NCBI RefSeq assembly: GCF_019249295.1
Contig: NZ_JAESDH010000015.1
Span: 1 to 64,000, forward strand
Direction: 5' to 3'
DNA: 64,000 bases
Source of the DNA: Alteromonas antoniana
Lineage (GTDB): Bacteria > Pseudomonadota > Gammaproteobacteria > Enterobacterales > Alteromonadaceae
The notes beneath the pieces were generated by a model, which did no database searches, was not told where the DNA came from, and was given only the letters and a program-made list of their open reading frames with translations. Below, in pieces: positions 1 to 8,384 of the stretch. Position 1 is the stretch's first letter. Every line of letters begins with the position of its first letter. Position numbers and translations under genes: made by a program.

Positions 1-49
1 ATATAGAACGCATCTCCTTAAACGAAGATAGCCTCAAACACTAAACGAA

Positions 50-571
50 TCACAACGGTCTATATTGATCGCTTACGTGATAACGAACTTCGCCCGTATC
101 AGGATTGATGATAGGTACCGTTGGTCCGCAATAGTCAATAAACAACTTATCGCCTGCGATGTGATGTTGTCGCATACTGCGTTTCTGCTTTTTAAGCCAC
201 CGCTGATAGTGCTCGCAGAACTGCGTGTAGCCGTAGGCTGACGCACTATCCTCGGCGCAATATTCTTCCCACAGCAAGAGCTTAGTCATGCCTTTGCGCT
301 TCAACTCTTGCTGCATTAGCATAAAGTCAGGCAGCCGTTTCTGGCGCTGAACGGGACCCGTGCTATACAACTGCGCTTCGAGCGTTTTATCGTTTAGCGC
401 TTCCGGCAACGGCCACGATAAGTCACTGGATTTAAAGCGCGAGAGTATTTCACTCACGGTTGAAGGACCAAGACTTAAGCATTGGCCGATGTCTCGATGG
501 CTTAATCCTACTTCGAATTTGAGACGCAGGACGTCTTTAATCTTTCTCATATCGGTTCTCTTTCTCGCCAT
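50..571 (-). pseudogene. istA: IstA transposase fragment (IS21 family), C-terminal half missing
   Basis: N-terminal part of an IS21-family IstA. About 160 residues align by eye with the intact IstA at 24047-25603: the helix-turn-helix start (MRKIKDVLRLKFEVGLS), the WPLPE segment, the KGMTKLLLWEEY segment and the LFIDYCGPTVPIINPDTGEV block. Homology stops right after TGEVR. The last residues (YHVSDQYRPL) are unrelated and run into a stop at 50. Intact IstA has about 518 residues, so the rest of the DDE catalytic domain is gone. The break near position 87 is a deletion or a further insertion. Positions 1-49 hold nothing I can assign. Confidence 0.85.
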
Positions 572-772
572 GGCAGCTCATTCCTTCAATAAAGTGATGA
601 AGTGGAGCTTACCAATTGATTTAATGAGAAAAAGAAGAAGATTTCGGGATTCCGATCAGTGATTTCGGAAAAACGTCATTTTTGATCGGATAACTCCGAA
701 ATAGGCGATCGGATTAGACCGAAATCAGTGATCGGATTGAACCGAAATGGGTGATCGGAATGGGCCGGAACA
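87..772 (-). mobile_element. Truncated IS21-family element, istA-side end
   Basis: The element ends at 772 with ...GGCCGGAACA, which read outward-in is TGTTCCGGCC, the TG...CA terminus usual for IS21. Beside the end are four tandem copies of GATCGGA at 684, 707, 730 and 753, an exact 23-bp period, typical of IS21 transposase binding sites. The inner side is lost near position 87. It has inserted into, and cut, the gene at 773-1164. Confidence 0.75.
684..772. repeat. 23-bp tandem repeats at IS21 end
   Basis: Four direct repeats of GATCGGA followed by a degenerate CCGAAAT block, starting at 684, 707, 730 and 753 with exact 23-bp spacing. The last repeat merges with the terminal repeat ending at 772. 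They are read through as the artificial protein tail of the neighbouring truncated gene. Confidence 0.75.
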
Positions 773-1164
773 TGCAAGCGCCGTAACTCACCTGAGTTAC
801 CAGCGTAATAAAGATATCCAGCCTGACTAAAAGGGTCGAACTTCTTAATGTCGCAAAATGCAATGTAAGTCTTTAAGGCGCTTAATTTAACTACTAGAGA
901 CCATGCATTGGTTTCATTTTTCTTCTCTTGATCAACCCATCTTTTTAGCTTTTGCATTCTTTCCAGTCGAGAGGGTTTAGCTAATGGTTTTTTGGGATCA
1001 CACTGTTCATGACACCAATAAATAAAATTGTGTCTTGTGCTGTTTAGCACCCCTTCTGGCCGTATATCAACGATCAAATCTAATGAAGTAACATTTTTCT
1101 TAGTAATCGGCGGAGCGGGTGATTTATTTTGATTTCTCGATGCTGCTAATCGACTTTTTGCCAT
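773..1164 (-). pseudogene. Second gene of recombinase module, truncated by IS21
   Basis: About 130 native residues (MAKSRLAASRNQNKSPAPP...YLYYAGNSGELRRL) beginning 4 bp after the stop of the upstream tyrosine recombinase, so the two were co-transcribed. The remaining codons to the stop at 676 (HVPAHSDHPFRFNPITDFG...) are translated IS21 terminal repeats, not native protein. The native part is basic and lacks catalytic residues. By position it could be the N-terminal SAM-like domain of a second tyrosine recombinase, or a recombinase-fold partner protein as described for strand-biased integrative elements. Function not established. Confidence 0.6.
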
Positions 1165-1168
1165 ATCA

Positions 1169-2578
1169 TCACCTCAGCGATTGTTGTGCGAATTGATTTT
1201 TACGCTGAGCGAATTCCAACCATGTTTTATTGTCATTCATGTAGTTAACGTATTTTTGAGTGGTAGAGGTGCTTTCATGCCCCATCAAATCAGCCAGCTC
1301 CTGTAACAAAGCCTCGAAGGGCTTACCTGTTTCCATATGTTTGCTGTACAGCCAGTCGGTTGCGAAAGTGGCTCGTAAGTCATGAGGGGCAAAATAAATA
1401 TCAAGCCCACAGTGTGTCAAATCATTGCGGATAGTTTCCACATACTTTTGAATGGTGTTTGGAGCGTAGATATTGCCATTCGATTTAACGAATAAGTGGT
1501 TATGGCGAAGTAATCCTTTTTCAATAGCCTTCTTCCTCGCCTTACTTAACTTGTACTCGTACAACAGATCCATGACACTGGCTGGGATTTCAATTGTTCT
1601 GTTTTTTTTGAACTTGGTTAAGCAACCGTTAATATTCTCACCAATTTGCACCTTAACTACTTTAGCTTTTGGCTTGTCCACGACAGAGGCAGGAAATGTT
1701 ATTAATTCCTCCAATCTCAATCCCGTTTCAGTTTTTAAGTACACCATTAGGGCTTTAGTGTCAGATGAATTTTCAATATCAAGGTGTTTATAAAGCTCTT
1801 GTTTTTCATCTTCACGAAGTGGGTTAAGCTCTCGAATATCAGCATCTTGAGGTTTTTTTATGTTCTTAAATGGTCTAGTGAGACCTGTGGTGTATACAAT
1901 AATTTCCTTACTGTGACTGCGATTGAGATGTGAGAGCATTTCATGTTGTGCTCTGTTTCCTTTGTTGCTTATGCGAACAGTCTTTGCCTTAAACTCAAAT
2001 GGTCGAAAGGTTTTGCTGATTGAAATGATCCGCTGGCGATGAAGGAAGATGAAGTAATTGACAACTTTCAAAACATAGTTAGAGGCTGTACTTGGAGAAC
2101 CACCGACTTTTCCAGTTTCATCCTTGGTATAAAGGTTTTCCAATAAATAGTCTCGATATCTCACGATTGGACTTTCCTCTACCTTCTCGGTGCAGTCATA
2201 TATTGTTAACGGAGGTTTTTCATCAACCAGAAGGCCAGTCCTTGGGTGTGTATGTTCGGGGATTTCCGTGCTCAACCACCGATAGAAGCTCAATAACGCA
2301 ACTGCATGGGATTGAATCGTCTTATCGGAGGATATATCTGGATCTGCCAACAAAGAGTGAAGATATAGATTCACTGGCACCACATTGATACCATCGGGGT
2401 CTATTAAAATTGGAAGTTTATGAGCAAATGGTTTTGAGTTGTCCCTAACGTCATGGATGATCTCGCCACTGTCAGGGTGTGGCCTACTTATAAATGAGGG
2501 ATATTTCTCCGTACTAATCCACATAAGACAATAGTCAAAGCCGAAGTCATCTGGAAACGACCTATTTTGTTCAATCAC
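1169..2578 (-). CDS. Tyrosine recombinase / integrase of an element inserted in rumB
   Basis: 469-residue tyrosine recombinase catalysing DNA strand exchange. The C-terminal catalytic domain is visible: Arg288 in TETGLRLEEL, His399-x-x-Arg402 in HDLRATFATDWL, His434 in LMGHESTSTT and the likely nucleophile Tyr443 in TTQKYVNY. The long N-terminal part (about 1-250) carries the core-binding region. It is longer than phage integrases and resembles the recombinases found in two- or three-gene modules. It is followed at 4 bp by the truncated gene at 773-1164 and lies about 190 bp inside the rumB junction, as expected for the integrase at one end of a mobile element. Not the ICE integrase, which acts at prfC and lies outside the window. 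Confidence 0.88.
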   Translation of the reverse strand: MIEQNRSFPDDFGFDYCLMWISTEKYPSFISRPHPDSGEIIHDVRDNSKPFAHKLPILIDPDGINVVPVNLYLHSLLADPDISSDKTIQSHAVALLSFYRWLSTEIPEHTHPRTGLLVDEKPPLTIYDCTEKVEESPIVRYRDYLLENLYTKDETGKVGGSPSTASNYVLKVVNYFIFLHRQRIISISKTFRPFEFKAKTVRISNKGNRAQHEMLSHLNRSHSKEIIVYTTGLTRPFKNIKKPQDADIRELNPLREDEKQELYKHLDIENSSDTKALMVYLKTETGLRLEELITFPASVVDKPKAKVVKVQIGENINGCLTKFKKNRTIEIPASVMDLLYEYKLSKARKKAIEKGLLRHNHLFVKSNGNIYAPNTIQKYVETIRNDLTHCGLDIYFAPHDLRATFATDWLYSKHMETGKPFEALLQELADLMGHESTSTTQKYVNYMNDNKTWLEFAQRKNQFAQQSLR

Positions 2579-2766
2579 ATTAACACCTAAATCATCCGTT
2601 ATTCACACTGCTAAGCCTTCCCCCAGGGGGTTACGCGTTCATACATCTACTTTTTCAAGATATTTCTTAACCAATAGTAAAAATTGTAACCACCCCTCAT
2701 CTCGACGTCTAATTTATACAACCTGAAACATTACAACATGTGATGTCTAAAGTATTTCCCAACTGT
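2579..2766. other. End region of the element inserted in rumB
   Basis: 188 bp between the integrase start and the last rumB codon I can recognise. AT-rich, no ORF of its own, and it contains the small inverted repeat CCCCCAGGGGG near 2619-2630. It should hold the integrase promoter and the element terminus. The other terminus and the 3' part of rumB lie left of the window, so a target duplication cannot be checked. Confidence 0.5.
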
Positions 2767-3000
2767 AAGCGCATAGTTAGAGGAGAATGCCAAAATGCCA
2801 TGGCGCTGCATTTCGGCTTTGATCTGAAAGACGGGTACGCCCATTTTAATACCGAGTAACTTAGCTTCACGCGAGCGTGCAACCACGCAGCCGTCATTGT
2901 TGGACAGCACCACAACCGGCGTATCTTTTAAATCAGGACGAAACAGCTTCTCACAACTGGCGTAAAAGTTGTTGCAGTCCACCAAGGCAAATACAGGCAT
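2767..3000 (-). pseudogene. rumB: rumB (UmuC-like Y-family polymerase), interrupted after ~78 codons
   Basis: Starts at 3000, 7 bp after the rumA stop, with MPVFALVDCNNFYASCEKLF. This contains the first catalytic acidic residue (D) and the steric-gate region of UmuC-type translesion polymerases, followed by VVVLSNNDGCVVARS and LAFSSNYAL. UmuC proteins continue YADMS here; instead the frame enters foreign DNA (TVGKYFRHHML) and stops at 2731. Intact RumB has about 420 residues, so no polymerase can be made from this piece. rumB is a known insertion site in SXT-type ICEs (resistance regions in SXT itself), but here the disrupting DNA is a recombinase element. Confidence 0.88.
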
Positions 3001-3007
3001 GGGACAG

Positions 3008-3457
3008 TCACGACTTACGGCGCATGTTTCGCACCACATTGGTGACCACACCAAATATCTCTAACTCTGCCCCTTCAGGAATATGAATGGGCTCATACGC
3101 CTGGTTTCTTGGGATCAGCTTGACGCACGGCCTTAGTTGAAGCTCCTTTACCGTGAGTTCTCCATGGATGCCAGCGATGACAATGTCACCGTGTTCTGCT
3201 TGAACAGAACGATCAACCACCAAAATATCATCTGGGTGAATCCCAGCATCAATCATTGAATCACCTTCAACACGCACAAAGAACGTTGCAGCCGGTCGCT
3301 TGATGCACAGCTCGTTGAGGTCGAGCGTTTGCTCAACATAATCCTGCGCTGGTGAGGGAAAACCAGCAGAAACACGTTCCATGAACAATGGAATACGAAG
3401 GCGCTTGGCTTTGATGAAGGCAAGTGCGCCGCTACGGCCTATCAGCGAGACACTCAT
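3008..3457 (-). CDS. rumA: RumA, UmuD-like SOS mutagenesis protein
   Basis: 149-residue UmuD homologue, an S24-family self-cleaving protein that is activated by RecA filaments and works with RumB as a translesion polymerase. The cleavage site is Ala31-Gly32 (SAGFPSP). The catalytic dyad is Ser67 (VEGDSM) and Lys104 (GELTVKEL). Full length for the family (139-150). A LexA-type box lies 28 bp upstream. With rumB broken, RumA has no ICE-encoded polymerase partner; it might interact with a host UmuC, which is an inference. Confidence 0.92.
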   Translation of the reverse strand: MSVSLIGRSGALAFIKAKRLRIPLFMERVSAGFPSPAQDYVEQTLDLNELCIKRPAATFFVRVEGDSMIDAGIHPDDILVVDRSVQAEHGDIVIAGIHGELTVKELQLRPCVKLIPRNQAYEPIHIPEGAELEIFGVVTNVVRNMRRKS

Positions 3458-3484
3458 GACGAACCTCGAAAAAATAGAATTAAT

Positions 3485-3502
3485 ACTGTTTGTTTATACA
3501 GT
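3485..3502. promoter_or_regulatory. LexA/SOS box upstream of rumA
   Basis: ACTGTTTGTTTATACAGT contains CTGT-N8-ACAG, a perfect match to the gammaproteobacterial LexA consensus core, centred about 37 bp upstream of the rumA start. It predicts SOS-inducible expression of rumA. Confidence 0.85.
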
Positions 3503-4095
3503 ATCTGATGCTATGCTGATTTCTACAAGTAAAATTGTAGGTAAAACTGTAGTTGTTCGAGTAAGACGTTGTGTCGTGGGTGATTTCTTTTTTGTGTTGA
3601 AAAGCTTGATGTGGGGATTGCTCGCCCTCGTCAAAGCCTGCAAGGCTTGGACAATACTGCTTCTGCCTACTGCTCTTGTTTCTGTTACTGATCCTGTTAC
3701 TGCTACTGGTTAACGCATGGGTCAAGTAACCGTCAAACAAGGCTTGTTGAACCCTTTGCAAAGGGTTTAAAAACAGTTAGTAAAATTCTGCTTCGTATTG
3801 AATTTACTGGCTTAAAGCGAAGTCAGGAGCATCATTAAAATGCTCAGTCGAACTCAGTTCAAGCCTTTTTCAACCGTTTGAAAAGGGGTTGGCTAAGCCA
3901 TACCTAAAGGGTATCGGTAAGGGTTACCTAAAGGGTTTAGCTAAGGCTTTCTGAAAGGCTTAGCCAAAGCCTTCATACATGGGTCACCCAGTAGAAAGAT
4001 CAAAAAAACGCTGAGGTATCCAAGGTGCATTTAGAGAAACCTGTGGCACAGTGAAATAACCCAAAGCGAACAATAGAATTGAAGAGGAACCATCA
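3503..4095. repeat. Intergenic region with many overlapping hairpins and short repeats
   Basis: About 590 bp with no convincing gene between rumA and the exonuclease. From about 3740 to 3975 it is dense in inverted repeats: the 18-bp palindrome AACCCTTTGCAAAGGGTT near 3753-3770; ACCTAAAGGGT twice at 3902 and 3926 (24 bp apart), each a short hairpin; GGCTAAGCC near 3891; and AGGCTTTCTGAAAGGCTTAGCC near 3943-3965 with a further AAAGCC. The upstream part (3660-3715) has repeated CTGTTACTG units. Could be a structured RNA, a protein-binding array or a recombination site. No function can be assigned. Confidence 0.5.
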
Positions 4096-5001
4096 ATGAC
4101 AAGAGCCCCTGCGCCATTTCCGCTAGAGCGCCTCGCGGATATTCCAGAAAGACCAGAAGATTTTAGATTGCTGGAGCGTATTCCATTAACGCGTGAGCCG
4201 CAGTCCTGGCCACTTGAACTTTCTCCTATGGTTGGTGATGAACAGCCAATGGTGCTGCTCGATACAGAGACAACCGGACTGTCTGCCGAGGACGAGTCCA
4301 TTATTGAGCTTGGTATGGTTAAGGTGCTTTACAGCCCCTCTGCTCAGCGGATTGTGTCGATTGTTGATGTGATCAGCTTGTATGAAGATCCCGGTAAGCC
4401 TATCCCCGAGCTGATTACCGAGTTAACCGGTATCACCGATGATATGGTGCAAGGCCAGCACATTGATGATTCACTGGTAGCGAGTTGGTTATCCGATGAT
4501 CCGCTGGTGGTTGCACACAATGCGCAGTTTGATCGTCCTTTCTTTGAAAAGCGGTTTGCTGCATTAGGCCATCTATCTTGGGCCTGTTCAGCCAGTGGCA
4601 TAGATTGGAAGGCACTGGGTTTTGAAAGTCGAAAGCTTGAGTACCTGCTGCTTCGCTTAGGTTGGTTTTATGAAGGACACCGAGCTGCAACCGATTGTTT
4701 GGCGATGGCCTGGTTGTTCCATTTGTTGCCCGAGTCCGTTGCAAACTTGTTGTCTGAAGCGGACAGGCGAACTGTGTTAGTTCGTGCGTTTGGTGCGCCG
4801 TTTGACGTAAAGGACTATTTAAAAGAGCGTGGTTACCGCTGGCATGACGGTGTTAAAGGTGCCAACAAGCATTGGTGGCGCGAAATCAGCGAAGACGAGT
4901 TACCGCAGGAACAAACTTACCTGGATGATTTGTACCATCGTGGCTCAGAACATGCCCACTATGACTACAAAGATGCTCGCAATCGATTTAAAGCTTTGTA
5001 G
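4096..5001 (+). CDS. DEDDh 3'-5' exonuclease (DNA pol III epsilon-like)
   Basis: 301 residues. The exonuclease domain covers roughly 50-215 with all motifs: Exo I DTETTGL with the second acidic residue nearby, Exo II VVAHNAQFDRPFFEKRF, and Exo III HRAATDCLAMAW (His-x4-Asp, so DEDDh type). It should degrade single-stranded DNA ends 3' to 5' with two metal ions. The C-terminal ~80 residues (GAPFDVKDYLKERGYRWHDG...KHWWREI) form a domain often seen on such proteins. The start is supported by GAGGAA about 10 bp upstream. In SXT this position after rumA belongs to the backbone gene group s024-s026. Confidence 0.85.
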   Translation: MTRAPAPFPLERLADIPERPEDFRLLERIPLTREPQSWPLELSPMVGDEQPMVLLDTETTGLSAEDESIIELGMVKVLYSPSAQRIVSIVDVISLYEDPGKPIPELITELTGITDDMVQGQHIDDSLVASWLSDDPLVVAHNAQFDRPFFEKRFAALGHLSWACSASGIDWKALGFESRKLEYLLLRLGWFYEGHRAATDCLAMAWLFHLLPESVANLLSEADRRTVLVRAFGAPFDVKDYLKERGYRWHDGVKGANKHWWREISEDELPQEQTYLDDLYHRGSEHAHYDYKDARNRFKAL

Positions 5002-5044
5002 CTCTCTATAAGTTAAGCCTTGCATATTTGAGAATCTCTGGAAA

Positions 5045-5090
5045 ATGGAAAGTGAACTCATGGTTTAACCAACAAGAGGAATCTTTCCAT
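5045..5090 (+). promoter_or_regulatory. Stem enclosing the start codon of the next gene
   Basis: ATGGAAAG (5045-5052) is perfectly complementary to CTTTCCAT (5083-5090), which includes the first two bases of the ATG at 5089. In mRNA this 8-bp stem would mask the initiation codon. An alternative is a DNA operator. Confidence 0.45.
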
Positions 5091-5388
5091 GTACCAAGAC
5101 ACCTACATTGAATACTGGGGCGAAATCTTCGTCTCTGCCCGCATCATTGAATTTGGCATCACGTTCGAGCGCTTTCTTAAAGATCCATGGAAGCACTTGA
5201 TGTCCTGTGGCCAAGAGTCTGCACCGGACGCGATTGCTGAAGGGATGCTGCCATTGCTACCAGCCCAGGCAGAAGTCGCCAGGCGCATTCGGGAGAGTGA
5301 GCAACGAGCCCTGATGTCTACAGAGTCGGACAAAGGGGTATCTCATTGCAGTTACATCGTGGTGCCACTGGTTCGGGTAGCGCATTGA
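5089..5388 (+). CDS. Conserved small ICE protein of unknown function
   Basis: 99 residues (MYQDTYIEYWGEIFVSARII...), start with GAGGAA about 8 bp upstream. The first ~80 residues look like a compact alpha-helical soluble domain; no signal peptide, membrane segment or known motif. Its place directly after the exonuclease and before HS5 matches SXT backbone genes s025/s026. The tail (VSHCSYIVVPLVRVAH) precedes a small hairpin GATAG-CAA-CTATC just after the stop. Function unknown. Confidence 0.6.
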   Translation: MYQDTYIEYWGEIFVSARIIEFGITFERFLKDPWKHLMSCGQESAPDAIAEGMLPLLPAQAEVARRIRESEQRALMSTESDKGVSHCSYIVVPLVRVAH

Positions 5389-5709
5389 TTGATAGCAACT
5401 ATCATCGATGGCACCAAACAAGGTCTTCACGCCCATACCTGAGCGGCAATTGCAATCCAGATCAAAAAGTTGCCGCTTAGTCTTCCCTACAAAATAATTT
5501 GTGATAGGATGATACCTAATAAAATTAATTAGGTTGAAGCCTATTCAGTGTTTTATGGCCATCTGTCCAGCTTCAACCGGTAGAGATTGATTAGTCATTG
5601 CGGATGAAGAGCAGCATTGAGTGACACTATTCAATGTGATTACGCGATGTCTGACCGTACTTTATAAACAGAGTTTTAAGAATCTGGTTGAATTGGATAA
5701 ACAAGACGC
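5389..5709. other. HS5 left boundary: intergenic region and island promoter
   Basis: 321 bp without a gene. It holds a long inverted repeat AGCGGCAA...TTGCCGCT (about 5441-5478), the operator-like repeat at 5514-5534, and AT-rich promoter-like DNA upstream of the WYL gene. No tRNA or attachment site seen. Confidence 0.45.
5514..5534. promoter_or_regulatory. Candidate operator of the WYL regulator
   Basis: Perfect inverted repeat ACCTAAT-N7-ATTAGGT, about 175 bp upstream of the WYL-domain gene in the only long non-coding stretch before the restriction operon. BrxR/CapW-type regulators are known to bind inverted repeats ahead of their own operon; the match to this site is inference. Confidence 0.4.
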
Positions 5710-6660
5710 ATGACAAATGATGGTCTGAAACAAACGGTAGTGGTGAAGCCAGATAGGCTTTCGCAGATAGCGCAGTTGCCACAAGCAACCAGGGATCGCA
5801 TTGCCCACATCGATTTCACCTTATTGTTTAAGGGAGAAGCGGTACGGGCAGACTTAGTAGATCGGTTCAGCATAGCTGCTGCACAAGCAACGAAAGACTT
5901 CACCATGTACCGAGAGCTTGCGCCAGGCAACATTGAGTATGACCAAAAGCTCAAATTGCATAAGCGCGGTGAAGCTTTTGAACCCTTGTTCGACTACGAC
6001 GTTGTCAGAACACTGGCAACCATTAGCCAAGGCTACGGAGATGGCTTTACTGGAAAGGTAAAACCACCATTGGCTTGTGAAGCGCCTTATCACCTTAACA
6101 AGCCGAGTTTGTCGATAGTGGCGAAGGTCACCGAAGCCATCCACAAAGGCAAAGCCTTGAGCATTACCTATGTGTCGTTATCGAGTGGTGAAACTACGCG
6201 TGAAATAGTGCCGCATACGCTGGTGGACAATGGCCTGCGTTGGCACGTTCGTGGTTTTGACCGCAAGCATGGCCAAAGCGGAGCGCCAAATGGGTTCCGT
6301 GACTTTGTGCTTACCCGAATTAAAGCAGCGGTCGTGCTTGAGGATTCCATTCTGTCAGAGGCTGAACTTGAAACCCAAGACCGGCAATGGAATCGCTTTG
6401 TAGAGCTTGAGTTAGTACCGCACCCACGCATAGAGCACAGCGAAGCGATTGAGCTTGACTATGGCATGAAAGGTGGTGTTTTAAAGATTGAGATTAGAGC
6501 GGCAACGGCAGGTTATTTACTCAGACAATGGAATGTCGATTGCTCCAAAGCAGCTCAGCTAAAAACACCCGAATTTCATTTATGGTTAAAAAATTATCAA
6601 ACTTTATACGGTGTGGGTAACCTTGCGATTGCGCCTGGTTTCGATAGCGTCACAGCATAG
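5710..6660 (+). CDS. WYL-domain transcriptional regulator (BrxR/CapW-like)
   Basis: 316 residues. An N-terminal winged-helix region (about 15-110: LPQATRDRIAHIDFTLLFKGEAVRADLVDRFSIAAAQATKDF) is followed by a WYL domain (about 140-215: ALSITYVSLSSGETTREIVPHTLVDNGLRWHVRGFDRKHG...FRDFVLTRI) and a C-terminal extension. This is the architecture of BrxR/CapW proteins, which repress defence operons and respond through the WYL pocket to an unknown ligand. It is the first gene of the island and its stop lies 9 bp before hsdM. It probably controls the whole restriction operon; repression is assumed from the family. Confidence 0.82.
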   Translation: MTNDGLKQTVVVKPDRLSQIAQLPQATRDRIAHIDFTLLFKGEAVRADLVDRFSIAAAQATKDFTMYRELAPGNIEYDQKLKLHKRGEAFEPLFDYDVVRTLATISQGYGDGFTGKVKPPLACEAPYHLNKPSLSIVAKVTEAIHKGKALSITYVSLSSGETTREIVPHTLVDNGLRWHVRGFDRKHGQSGAPNGFRDFVLTRIKAAVVLEDSILSEAELETQDRQWNRFVELELVPHPRIEHSEAIELDYGMKGGVLKIEIRAATAGYLLRQWNVDCSKAAQLKTPEFHLWLKNYQTLYGVGNLAIAPGFDSVTA

Positions 6661-6668
6661 GGAAGAAC

Positions 6669-8384
6669 ATGAATAATTCAGAACAGCAGTTTTTAAAAGA
6701 ACTCGATGTAAAGTTGTGGTCGGCAGCCGATCGGTTACGTAACAACCTCGATGCCGCTAACTATAAGCATGTCGTGCTAGGGATCATCTTTCTAAAGTAT
6801 GTGTCAGACGCTTTTGAAGAGCGCCAACAAGAGTTACGTCAGTTGTTTACTCAGGACGATAGCGATGACAATATTTATTACATGCCTCGTGAAGATTATG
6901 ACTCTGACGAAGAATACAACGATGCGGTCAATGCAGAGTTAGAACTGCACGAATACTATCAAGAGAAAAACGTTTTCTGGATACCAAAAAGGGCAAGATG
7001 GAAATTTATAAAAAGTACTGCTTCTCTTCCGATCGGTAGTGTAATTGACAAAGATAGTCATGGAAATGAAATTAAATTGAGATCAATTTCATGGTTGATT
7101 GACAATGCACTGGATGAAATAGAGTCGCATCGGATAAATGATAAGCCAGCAAATCCAAAGTTAAAGGGAGTTTTACCTCGAATAAGTCGTTACGAAGTTG
7201 AAAATACGAATCTAACAGAGTTAATAAATAGATTCTCTGATACGAGTTTTAGTAATCCTGAGTTTAATGGAAAGAAGTTAAGCTTAAAAAGCAAAGATAT
7301 TCTTGGTCATGTATATGAATATTTTTTGGGGCAATTCGCGTTGGCTGAGGGAAAACAAGGTGGGCAGTATTACACACCTAAAAGTATTGTTACTCTAATT
7401 GTTGAATTGCTAGAGCCATATCAGGGGCGGGTTTATGATCCTGCAATGGGGTCGGGTGGATTTTTCGTTTCAAGTGAAAAATTTATTGAAGAACACGCAA
7501 AAGAAAAAAAATACAACGCATCAGAACAAAAAAAACACATATCTGTTTATGGTCAAGAAAGCAATCCTACCACATGGAAGCTTGCGGCTATGAATATGGC
7601 TATAAGAGGCATTGATTTTAATTTTGGGAATAAAAACGCTGATACTTTTCTAGATGATCAGCATCCAGATCTTAAAGCTGATTTCGTAATGGCAAATCCT
7701 CCGTTTAACATGAAAGAATGGTGGAGTGAAAAGTTACAAGGAGATATAAGATGGATGTATGGAACACCTCCAAAAGGGAATGCTAATTATGGATGGCTTC
7801 AACATATTATCCATCACCTAAATTCTAATGGTAAGGCAGCAATCTTACTTTCAAATGGGTCTTTGACCGTAAATGCTAAAGACGAATATGAAATAAGGAA
7901 GTCCATCGTTGATAGTAATTTATTAGATTGTGTGATTGCTCTCCCGACACATTTATTCACTAACACGCAAATTGGTGCATGTATTTGGTGCTTTAGTAAA
8001 GCAAAAGACAAAAGACAAAACAGAGCGAAAAATGTGCTATTTATCAATGCTAAAAATTTAGGAACTCTTGAGACTAAAGTAATCAGATCTCTATCAAAGT
8101 CTGAAATAGAACAAATAGCGGATTGTTATAAAGACTGGGTTAGATCTGAAGGATACAAAGATCAGCCTGGGTTTTGTAGAAGTGTTGATATAAGTGAGAT
8201 AGAAAGGCATAAATATGCCCTTGTACCAGGTCGATATGTGGGTTTTGACAGGAAAAATCTTGTATCGAAGGAAGCACAGATTGAAATGTTTAAGAATATT
8301 CAAAAAGTAAGTAATAGGCTTAATGAAGTAGTTCTGGCGGCTGAAAAAACAAAACAAATAATGGAGAAAGTTTCAAATGGCTGA
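6669..8384 (+). CDS. hsdM: Type I restriction-modification methyltransferase subunit HsdM
   Basis: 571 residues. N6-adenine DNA methyltransferase subunit that works with HsdS. N-terminal HsdM helical domain (ADRLRNNLDAANYKHVVLGIIFLKYVSDAF, about 17-46). SAM-binding motif I DPAMGSGGFF near 256 and catalytic motif IV NPPF near 341 in FVMANPPFNMKEWW. Coding DNA changes from mixed composition to clearly AT-rich at about 6990, so the gene looks mosaic. It overlaps hsdS by 8 bp, implying coupled translation. Length is at the long end for the family, partly through an insert near 80-130. Confidence 0.92.
   Translation: MNNSEQQFLKELDVKLWSAADRLRNNLDAANYKHVVLGIIFLKYVSDAFEERQQELRQLFTQDDSDDNIYYMPREDYDSDEEYNDAVNAELELHEYYQEKNVFWIPKRARWKFIKSTASLPIGSVIDKDSHGNEIKLRSISWLIDNALDEIESHRINDKPANPKLKGVLPRISRYEVENTNLTELINRFSDTSFSNPEFNGKKLSLKSKDILGHVYEYFLGQFALAEGKQGGQYYTPKSIVTLIVELLEPYQGRVYDPAMGSGGFFVSSEKFIEEHAKEKKYNASEQKKHISVYGQESNPTTWKLAAMNMAIRGIDFNFGNKNADTFLDDQHPDLKADFVMANPPFNMKEWWSEKLQGDIRWMYGTPPKGNANYGWLQHIIHHLNSNGKAAILLSNGSLTVNAKDEYEIRKSIVDSNLLDCVIALPTHLFTNTQIGACIWCFSKAKDKRQNRAKNVLFINAKNLGTLETKVIRSLSKSEIEQIADCYKDWVRSEGYKDQPGFCRSVDISEIERHKYALVPGRYVGFDRKNLVSKEAQIEMFKNIQKVSNRLNEVVLAAEKTKQIMEKVSNG

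Noticed and set aside
676-772. C-terminal protein tail HVPAHSDHPFRFNPITDFG as a native domain
   Set aside because: It is translated IS21 terminal repeat; the 23-bp DNA repeats explain its sequence.
3480-3761. 93-residue minus-strand ORF upstream of rumA
   Set aside because: Ser/Asn-rich low-complexity translation of the repeat region overlapping the LexA box; no RBS.
3740-3975. oriT or oriV of the ICE
   Set aside because: In SXT/R391 these functions map elsewhere (near mobI), and no relaxase-type nick site is recognisable here; kept only as an unexplained repeat region.
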